Source: CAYRFQ01 sp964423615
GTDB lineage: Bacteria > Planctomycetota > Planctomycetia > Gemmatales > Gemmataceae
Assembly (NCBI GenBank): GCA_964423615.1
Contig: CAYRFQ010000160.1
Span: 1-10,366 of the forward strand
DNA length: 10,366 nt
Direction: 5' to 3'
How positions within the stretch are numbered: position 1 is the stretch's first letter; each line of letters begins with the position of its first letter. Made by a program: the position numbers and the translations under genes. Shown here one piece after another: positions 8,201 through 10,366 of this stretch. The notes under the pieces are model-generated. The model was not told where the DNA came from and made no database searches. It saw only the letters and a program-made list of their open reading frames with translations.

Positions 8201-8970
8201 GCGTAAGGGGTCCCAATCACTGACTCGATGCCAATGACCGTGAACCCACCTTCCGCTTCGGCAGAGCTCAGGTCAACGGTGATCGCGGAGCCATACTGGG
8301 AGTAATCGAGAGTATCTTCCTCCGCTCCCCCTTCCAGAACATCCATATCGGAGAATGCGATCAAAGTTTCGGAACTGTCATCGATCATGAGTCCTCTATT
8401 CGCTGAGGTGATCTGCCAGGTAGCACCGAGGTCGGTGTAAACCAAGGTATCCTCCGCGCTGCCACCCTGGATCGATTCGACTTCAGAGAAGTCGACCACT
8501 CCTTCCTCTTCCAGCACGCCAGTTCCTTCGGACGAGACCACCCACCGGGCGATCTCGTCAGGACCAACCAGAGTATCGTTCCCTTCGCCAGCCTCGATCA
8601 CGATCCCAGTGATGATGTCACTGGAGATGGTACTTGTGTCGATTTCCAGGTGTATGACGTCGTCAAAATCGGATCCGACAATCCGAGCTAGCCCGGTAAT
8701 TTGATCCAGCGGAGTTGAAGCAAGCACCGTGTCCTGTTCATCGAGGACAACCAGGTACTCCTCGACGGTAGTATCATCAATCCGAATGAACAGCTCGACT
8801 GCCGCGTTGGAACCAGCGGCACTGTAAAACGGATCTGAAAATGGAGTAATCCGAGGTTCCAAGACTTCCAGATCCAATGTGGCGGGTGTCCGTCGAAGAT
8901 GTTTCCGCGGGGTGGAGGATGACGAAAAGATGTGGGCAGCTTTAACAAAAAACCGGGCGAACCAATTCAT
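2194..8970 (-). CDS. Giant LEPR-XLL / RTX / filamentous adhesin-like surface protein, N-terminal 2258 residues (frame 0)
   Basis: This is the first and larger part of a giant cell-surface protein, probably an adhesin. I recognise no named orthologue. I place the start at ATG 8970 because AAGGAAG lies 6 bases upstream; an in-frame GTG at 9030 would add 20 residues rich in Pro, His and Thr and has no ribosome binding site. Residues 1-19 are basic and hydrophobic (MNWFARFFVKAAHIF). LEPR follows at 37-40 as LEVLEPRITP, a variant of the LEPR-XLL motif of large planctomycete exported proteins. RTX-type GGxGxDTL blocks lie at about 251-302, 390-436, 945-980, 1037-1077, 1229-1278, 1609-1650 and 1699-1721. 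Between them are five flagellin-IN-like units and recurring DADFTLT...GGDSDNxxDASxFTG linkers. From about 1770 the sequence becomes hemagglutinin/LktA-like beta repeats. The protein is strongly acidic and has no cysteine. Frame 0 stops at TGA 2196-2194, but homology-like repeats continue in the -1 frame, so this end is probably artificial. Calcium binding by the RTX blocks is family knowledge; the adhesive role is inferred. Confidence 0.9.
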   Translation of the reverse strand: MNWFARFFVKAAHIFSSSSTPRKHLRRTPATLDLEVLEPRITPFSDPFYSAAGSNAAVELFIRIDDTTVEEYLVVLDEQDTVLASTPLDQITGLARIVGSDFDDVIHLEIDTSTISSDIITGIVIEAGEGNDTLVGPDEIARWVVSSEGTGVLEEEGVVDFSEVESIQGGSAEDTLVYTDLGATWQITSANRGLMIDDSSETLIAFSDMDVLEGGAEEDTLDYSQYGSAITVDLSSAEAEGGFTVIGIESVIGTPYADTIKGDEFDNRFTAGEGSDTLSGEVGDDIYIFADEWGNDTILEDDSDLNGESDDLFDFSAVTRSLTVTIGADEGVQITDGTSSISASNIESIIASQGTSNTLNYSAYKDDVAVNLEDESATLFIDVVSFQHVIGSATGTNLLVGDSSANTLIAGSGDDTITGNGGSDILVAGGGVDTLIEQLDANLTLTDSTLTFVEGGVTSVATISGFELAELAGGANPNLLDASGFTGLSTETPLSLFNSGAGVAVGETDGLLVTVRDGTEVEVSLSDTETVQDVLDALTAEVATLSADLTNESDTDGVTFIGASTVSTTSGSMQVVFDANTDSLSVTQVSDGISVPLFSNFLVGETVTVTGTSQNDGSYRIVAQTDSTLTLGRLLEASIDTLATAIKLQDFGSGTGDLQVESLENSTSASDLGLEMTGSRDTLTGDVLAGGVILDSGSRTLLDEVNGGDGVEISSEIYFSLNDIADETDLSVLNNGDGVTTVDGNDLEITLTDASVVTVDLSSATTVQDVLDLINAAATEQVGADRLSAELTEDGFAIAIIDSQVGDTYVSVAALNNSPAAEDLGLLGESLGDVWVGDAITDVSSDFQVTLTNGAVVEFDVGGAESIQDIMAAFNILDDRLAATVSDDGTAIVVKDTAGGTGHLTIIARNGSTTASDLGIEKVGVGDTLTGSGIVTGGIRLDGRLDGDTLIGSVGDDTLTGGFAADSIDGGMGEDRLIEERDADFTLADEKNNSSYDATLIIGSEGTDTLSGVVFVELIGGDSDNLLDASEFTLGSVILDGGDGDDTLRGGEKDDSLTGGTGVDEFTGNGGFDTVIETGDGRFVVTDTTLDMAEGDNEEIIVTLDSSVTGGTFTLTFDGETTEDIPYDANTAELKSYLTSLDNIDYNDIAIDQLEVNGSWYITFSYNEGGRDQVDMTADSTDLVGGSATLTITDGAVSENVFTDSIEQVNLTGGDYDDHMDASAYTGIAILTGGEGSDTLIGGSGNDTLSGDEGNDVLSGNAGEDSLDGGTGLDLLEESRDVDFTLTNTTLTSDGDNLNSAEVDQLTGLEWAYLTGGDSDNTIDTSAFTGFSESTDINVLNHGEGLFVEGGTIRSYNNLNERYNLGGTDGLDANFSAVTGADLIITRTDGTDVQVDLSAAVTLQDALYVITNSDSRLTASLNPPGTAILITDSNDNGGDIAVAAANGSTAVDVLGLVGKGEGATFTGVALFDTRSDIRITLTDGSIVDLDLADAVSPLELLDYTDSDVIEQLIEDEEDENIAQVLSLDELITIDDILNLITDAHPDLNAYLDTDSNAIIIEDAAGGSSVLTVSALNGSVGGEDLGIIGSALSDSPSELIGAAFSVGRVFLNGGAENDTLIGSPGDDLIQGGSGSDSIIGNSGTDILVADRDADMTLTGSTLTIDSSEVDSFTSIEQADLYGGIGDNTIHASEFTDGSVTLRGGGGVDTLTGTPNIDTYVIDVSQLVLGQRVTIDAGDENDQDEVIIQGAGTITQDDLDWVRYADEARTTKLTFENTNINGTLTLGGDIDSDGKDITLRASNRIKLNGYKLDTRGTSKAGDIELVARYIEIDNGAQLLAADSQETLQKGDITILGEDLGRSLGLTRDSTGQFVYREFSFFGFYNYDRVTTEVLIGDALIQGGDVSISSVADAQRSLLGTDFSLTDLSSFVNQEAFLTYLGVLEKVNVFAGVALGESTSKVELGTDSSNPTTVIADELSARAISTLDVRAQSGKAWAFGTAVAIGNSKAKVDVDNVVIVTQEDAIFESKVDNILSASANTTFAGSVAIAIGIGILDSQSTAKVTDDAVLTVGGNLLVHADTVDRTRVQAQTKADPKAFIGLPFAFAWEYGETLAYLDGQANVGGNVSVQATSSEDTFEEKIAFVLPADAKGVLARTILGTKSTGSFKDDLNATTKGGVLAGGRAILNSFSLGAKAVSSGTQFQNWVKNLFGKNSNNNQAAKRPALQFGLSASAAFDINIVDARIGSGDGGPGLMSKPEET
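2222..3660 (-). other. Filamentous hemagglutinin / LktA-like beta-strand region, first part
   Basis: Residues 1771-2250 open with GTLTLGGDI, GKDITLRASNRIKLNG, KAGDIELVARYIEI and KGDITILGEDLG. This is the short-strand ladder style of filamentous hemagglutinin-like beta helices. From about 1940 a longer unit repeats: VFAGVALGESTSKVELG, WAFGTAVAIGNSKAKVD and GSVAIAIGIGILDSQSTAKV, each followed by VGGNLLVHA-like strands. The region carries on past the frame break to the left edge. Residues 2191-2220 hold a Lys/Asn/Gln-rich stretch (WVKNLFGKNSNNNQAAK) that looks like a linker. Confidence 0.6.
3808..4146 (-). repeat. RTX blocks 6 and 7, the last calcium-type arrays
   Basis: Block 6 (residues 1609-1650) reads FLNGGAENDTLIG, SPGDDLIQGG, SGSDSIIGNSG and TDILVADR. 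The linker DADMTLTGSTLT...GGIGDNTIHASEFT spans 1651-1694. Block 7 (1699-1721) is short: LRGGGGVDTLTG, then TPNIDTYVID. After this the protein changes character to hemagglutinin-like beta strands. Confidence 0.75.
4207..4962 (-). repeat. Flagellin-IN / FliD-like units 4 and 5 in the adhesin
   Basis: Unit 4 (residues 1337-1458) starts INVLNHGEGLFVEGG, then carries an insert of about 30 residues (SYNNLNERYNLGGTDG region), then LIITRTDGTDVQVDLSAAVT and the end STAVDVLGLVG. Unit 5 (1471-1588) has IRITLTDGSIVDLDLADAV, then a very acidic insert (EQLIEDEEDENIAQ, about 1510-1523), then TIDDILNLI, AIIIEDAAGGSSVLTV and GGEDLGIIG. The copies are more divergent than units 2 and 3, and each carries its own insert. 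Confidence 0.55.
5137..5286 (-). repeat. RTX block 5, the most regular array of the adhesin
   Basis: Residues 1229-1278 hold five consecutive nonapeptide-like units: LTGGEGSDTLIGG, SGNDTLSG, DEGNDVLSG, NAGEDSLDGG and TGLDLLEE. It is followed by the linker SRDVDFTLTNTTLT...YLTGGDSDNTIDTSAFTG (1279-1330). It is the best match to canonical RTX in this protein. Confidence 0.85.
5392..5670 (-). other. GGTFTLTF-type domain nested inside a repeat linker of the adhesin
   Basis: Residues 1101-1193 start with IIVTLDSSVTGGTFTLTFDG, continue with IPYDANTAELKSYLTSL, then WYITFSYNEGGRDQV, and end LVGGSATLTI. Domains of the pattern GGTFTLTF...IPYDA(S/N)...L.AL...WxVTF are common in planctomycete and other giant bacterial surface proteins. 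Its boundaries fall inside a DADFTLT-type linker: GDGRFVVTDTTLDMAEG comes before it, and SIEQVNLTGGDYDDHMDAS comes after it. I therefore read it as an inserted domain. No enzymatic residues are apparent. Confidence 0.55.
5740..6138 (-). repeat. RTX blocks 3 and 4 with an intervening DADFTLA linker
   Basis: Block 3 (residues 945-980) reads GDTLIGSVGDDTLTGG, then AADSIDGGMGEDRLIEE. The linker RDADFTLADEKN...ELIGGDSDNLLDASEFT spans 981-1033. Block 4 (1037-1077) reads ILDGGDGDDTLRGG, EKDDSLTGGTGVDEFTG and NGGFDTVIE. Both arrays have the aspartates and glycines expected for calcium binding. Confidence 0.8.
6208..7491 (-). repeat. Flagellin-IN / FliD-like units 1-3 in the adhesin
   Basis: Three divergent copies of one unit. 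Its strands run: LSVLNNGDGV, then DLEITLTD, VTVDLSSATTVQDVLDLIN, RLSAEL...GFAIAI, and finally an AAEDLGLLG end. Unit 1 is at residues 494-676 and is split by an insert of roughly 80-90 residues (about 558-640, with SDGISVPLFSNF and VGETVTVTGTSQNDGSYRI). Unit 2 is at 730-828. Unit 3, at 839-921, lacks the LSVLNNGDGV lead. The arrangement of a beta hairpin, a (T/S)(V/I)QD(V/I) helix, then DxxGGTGxLTV and ASDLGI matches the flagellin IN motif as seen in hook-associated proteins. Here it sits in a non-flagellar protein. The assignment rests on motif memory, not on a profile search. Confidence 0.6.
7663..7803 (-). repeat. RTX block 2 of the adhesin
   Basis: Residues 390-436 contain SANTLIAGSGDDTITGNGG, then SDILVAGGGVDTLIE. 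It runs straight into the first DANLTLTDSTLTF...GGANPNLLDASGFTG linker (437-487), which leads to the first flagellin-IN-like unit. The order RTX, linker, IN-like unit or next RTX recurs along the protein. Confidence 0.8.
8065..8220 (-). repeat. RTX (hemolysin-type calcium-binding) block 1 of the adhesin
   Basis: Residues 251-302 read VIGTPYADTIKG, then AGEGSDTLSG, EVGDDIYIF and EWGNDTI. This is the x-G-x-G-x-D-x-L nonapeptide style ending in the DDIYIF form often seen at the end of an RTX array. In known RTX proteins such repeats form calcium-loaded parallel beta rolls after export. Two weaker, more isolated copies precede it (AGEGNDTL near 128-134 and EGGAEEDTL near 213-221). Confidence 0.8.
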
Positions 8971-8976
8971 TAAGAT

Positions 8977-8985
8977 CTTCCTTCT
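8977..8985 (-). promoter_or_regulatory. Ribosome binding site of the giant adhesin gene
   Basis: AGAAGGAAG on the minus strand, ending 6 bases before ATG 8970. It decides the start in favour of 8970 over the in-frame GTG at 9030, which has no purine-rich element at the right distance. Confidence 0.75.
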
Positions 8986-8990
8986 GGGGC

Positions 8991-9020
8991 GGTGCGGGTA
9001 GGTGTGGGTAGGCGTGAGTA
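8991..9020. repeat. Three tandem imperfect decamers just upstream of the adhesin start
   Basis: On the plus strand three 10-base units follow each other without gaps: GGTGCGGGTA, GGTGTGGGTA and GGCGTGAGTA (consensus GGYGYGRGTA). They lie 21-50 bases upstream of ATG 8970, so they are probably in the leader or next to the promoter. AGATCT flanks the array on both sides (8973-8978 and 9020-9025). One-helical-turn spacing would suit a DNA-binding regulator, but the function is unknown. Confidence 0.6.
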
Positions 9021-9487
9021 GATCTGGCACTTTATTTCTAACGGAATCTGGGGTCCGATCTACACATCGCCCCCACTTTGTAAGTCTAGCTTATTCTGAC
9101 CCAGCTGCTGAGATTTCTGCCTAAATGGGAAGTACTGACATTGCGGGAGGCGCAAGAGACTGGGAAAACCGGGATTCGTCTAACTTTGGCTGTGGCTTGA
9201 AGTCTCGGAATAAGCCGTTTATTGATTTTTGGCAATTTTATACTTACTCGACCAAAGATTTTCGTGTACTCGGCCTGCTGCTTCGCTTTCCCTTATGTGT
9301 GGTTTTATTTAGTCGTCACTGAATCGAGCGTCTTTGACCTTGCAACTGTTATCGAAGAGCTTGCAGCCAGGTTGGTCGCATTCTTGCGATATGGAATCAA
9401 ACATAACCACGGTTACCGGACTGTGGACCCATTGAAGTTTGCCAGTTTTTCGAGTTCTTACCAACTCAACGATTTCAAGTTCGTATT

Positions 9488-9629
9488 CCGTAAGGGGCGG
9501 AAAACGATCGATTTACGGCTCCCCATTGCTCGACTCCGAAAACCCGTAAAAATGCTTGCGCGAAGTTCCGTTTTCCCGTATTGCTTTTCAAAATTGCGCA
9601 GACTCAATTATGGAGAAGGAAAACGGAAC
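9488..9629. promoter_or_regulatory. Candidate recombinase binding region (res-like or operator) upstream of the serine recombinase
   Basis: The 8-mer GGAAAACG occurs three times in about 130 bases: direct at 9499-9506, inverted at 9569-9576 (as CGTTTTCC) and direct at 9618-9625. A related CCGAAAACC lies at 9536-9544. The first copy sits inside a 31-base interval bounded by inverted ends CCGTAA (9488-9493) and TTACGG (9513-9518), a length usual for a resolvase dimer subsite. In many Tn3-type systems res lies directly upstream of tnpR, which is the position here. Assignment as res is inference; a plain autorepression operator is an alternative. Confidence 0.4.
9565..9629. repeat. Perfect 12-base inverted repeat with 41-base spacer, abutting the recombinase start
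   Basis: GTTCCGTTTTCC at 9565-9576 is the exact reverse complement of GGAAAACGGAAC at 9618-9629. The right arm ends two bases before ATG 9632 and covers part of the probable ribosome binding site, so a protein bound there would block expression of the recombinase. The 41-base spacer is too long for an ordinary terminator hairpin. Confidence 0.75.
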
Positions 9630-9631
9630 CC

Positions 9632-10268
9632 ATGAACTATCCAACACGACTGATCGGGTACGCTCGCGTCAGTTCCACGAGCCAGGAGTTGAGATCTCAA
9701 ATTCAAGCCCTCGTTGAACACGGGGTTGAGAGAAATCTCATTTTTACAGACAAGGCTTCGGGAGCGAAAGCAAACCGTCCAGGTTTGGAAAAGTGTTTGG
9801 AGACTCTTCAGCCAGGGGATGTGTTGGTCGTTTGCCGACTTGATCGACTCGGAAGATCACTCAGACATTTGGTGGATTTGGTCGATCAACTCGAACAACG
9901 ACAAGTCGGATTGCGCTCGTTAAGCGATGGCATCATCGATACGACAAGTGCGGGTGGAAGACTTATCTTCGGGATATTCAGTGCATTGGCTGAGTTCGAA
10001 AGGGAATTGATTCGCGAACGTACCAAGAGCGGATTGGAAGCGGCTCGCGCTCGTGGCAGGAAAGGAGGTCGTCCGGGATACACTCCGGATGATCCTCGTG
10101 TGATCGTAGCGAGAAGCCTTTACCAGGATGGCCCGCGGAATTTCCGAAATTCTCGACATCCTCCAGATCAAGAGCAAGGCGACGCTTTACCGGCGACTCC
10201 GTGTGGCTGGTGTTCCACCTGGGAAATTGGTTTGCGAGGAAACCCAACAATACCTGAGTTTCGTTTAA
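9632..10268 (+). CDS. Small serine recombinase (resolvase/invertase family), frameshifted before the C-terminal HTH
   Basis: Members of this family cut and rejoin DNA at specific sites through a serine nucleophile; this one is a TnpR/Hin-type small recombinase. The start ATG 9632 has GGAGAAGGA about 11 bases upstream. Visible motifs: GYARVSS (9-15) with Tyr10, Arg12 and nucleophile Ser14; TDKASG (39-44); RLDRLGRS (69-76) with Asp71, Arg72 and Arg75; and ALAEFERELIRERT (118-131), the long dimerisation helix leading to GRKGGRPG (142-149). Frame 0 is coherent through LYQDG (to 167). The expected helix-turn-helix (RGISEILDILQIKSKATLYR, then RLRVAGV) is then found in the +1 frame and ends at TAA 10266-10268. 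An extra C in GGCCC at 10130-10134 explains this. Repaired length is 211 residues, within the range of small serine recombinases. Left unrepaired, frame 0 stays open to the window end and replaces the DNA-binding domain with unrelated sequence. No transposase is in view, so I cannot say whether it belongs to a transposon. Confidence 0.9.
10130..10134 (+). other. Frame break in the recombinase (one extra C in a GGCCC run)
   Basis: Frame 0 reads GAT-GGC-CCG-CGG-AAT here. Dropping one C of 10132-10134 gives GAT-GGC-CGC-GGA-ATT, that is DGRGI, the normal entry into the recombinase HTH. The HTH frame then stays open to a proper TAA at 10268. This may be a sequence error or a real inactivating insertion. 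Confidence 0.85.
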
Positions 10269-10366
10269 GAACCAGTGATCGTTTGACCTCTGCCATCTTC
10301 GTCCATGCCGATGATAAGGATACAAAATTTATTAACTGTCGCATTTGCCCTTTTTGGCACGTGGTC
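10269..10366. other. Downstream end of the window, no recognisable feature
   Basis: These 98 bases follow the repaired recombinase stop. I see no ribosome binding site with a start, no strong terminator hairpin and no inverted repeat end that would mark a transposon boundary. Confidence 0.5.

Larger units (their letters stand above)
8971..9631. other. Divergent intergenic region between the adhesin and the recombinase
   Basis: This stretch of about 660 bases separates two genes transcribed away from each other and must hold both promoters. The adhesin side has the decamer array and ribosome binding site. The recombinase side has repeated GGAAAACG motifs. Between them I see a TATACT at 9239-9244 without a convincing -35 element, and a small near-palindrome TAACC-AC-GGTTA at 9404-9415. 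The middle part (about 9180-9480) looks more AT-rich than the flanking coding DNA. I find no RNA gene and no convincing small gene; a weak open frame is noted among the rejected items. Confidence 0.6.

Noticed and set aside
3808..8220. Repeated motifs considered as a CRISPR array or DNA satellite
   Set aside because: The repetition is at the protein level (RTX and IN-like units) with diverged DNA and no constant repeat-spacer pattern.
8971..9030. N-terminal extension of the adhesin from the GTG at 9030
   Set aside because: The extra 20 residues (TPTHTYPHRP-like) are coded by the decamer array and lack a ribosome binding site; ATG 8970 has a good one.
9125..9322. A 65-codon plus-strand open frame in the intergenic region
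   Set aside because: Low-complexity, unrecognisable product with no Shine-Dalgarno; probably chance.
9404..9415. TAACC-AC-GGTTA near-palindrome
   Set aside because: Short and solitary; may be an operator half but nothing else supports it.
9565..9629. The 12-base inverted repeat read as a rho-independent terminator
   Set aside because: The spacer is 41 bases, no T-run follows, and the right arm touches the start of a gene.
9222..9635. A 137-codon open frame on the plus strand with a TTG start, a hydrophobic stretch (SACCFAFPYVWFYLVV) and a TGA overlapping the recombinase ATG
   Set aside because: There is no clear ribosome binding site, a weak start codon, no recognisable domain, and it runs through the motif-rich presumed binding region. 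The ATGA overlap is suggestive but not enough to call a gene.
9886..10325. Minus-strand open frames opposite the recombinase
   Set aside because: The plus strand encodes a clear serine recombinase with intact active-site motifs; the antisense products are not recognisable.

Overview
The window looks like part of a Planctomycetota (planctomycete) genome. The main reason is one enormous minus-strand gene whose product carries an LEPR-XLL-type motif (LEVLEPRITP, residues 35-43) close to its N-terminus. It is followed by a very long, acidic, cysteine-free secreted-type mosaic of RTX and beta-strand repeats, which is typical of giant planctomycete surface proteins. The phylum assignment is inferred from this family signature only; no rRNA or housekeeping marker is present.

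Layout. (1) Positions 1-8970, minus strand: a single giant adhesin-like gene that starts at 8970 and runs off the left edge, with at least about 2990 residues visible. Its reading frame breaks once, in a G-rich tract near 2221-2231. Frame 0 ends at a TGA at 2196-2194, but the coding sequence continues without a stop in the -1 frame from 2221 to position 1 (740 codons). The domain order from the N-terminus is: LEPR-XLL leader; RTX-type GGxGxD repeats; a block of flagellin-IN/FliD-like units; more RTX; a nested GGTFTLTF-type domain; RTX; two more IN-like units; RTX; a hemagglutinin-like beta region; then a long LktA-type filamentous adhesin region that fills the left 3 kb. (2) Positions 8971-9631: a divergent intergenic region with a tandem decamer repeat next to the adhesin start and, at the other end, repeated and inverted GGAAAACG motifs just upstream of the recombinase. 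(3) Positions 9632-10268, plus strand: a small serine recombinase (resolvase/invertase family, 211 residues if repaired). All visible active-site motifs are intact, but a one-base insertion in a C-run separates the catalytic domain from its DNA-binding helix-turn-helix. (4) Positions 10269-10366: short, no recognisable feature.

How the parts relate. The giant protein is probably exported and used in surface adhesion, with calcium-binding RTX blocks. The recombinase is transcribed away from it and has what looks like its own binding region (res or operator) directly upstream. Whether the recombinase acts on the adhesin locus is unknown. Both genes carry a single-base indel in a short G or C run, so sequencing or assembly error has to be excluded before either is called a pseudogene.
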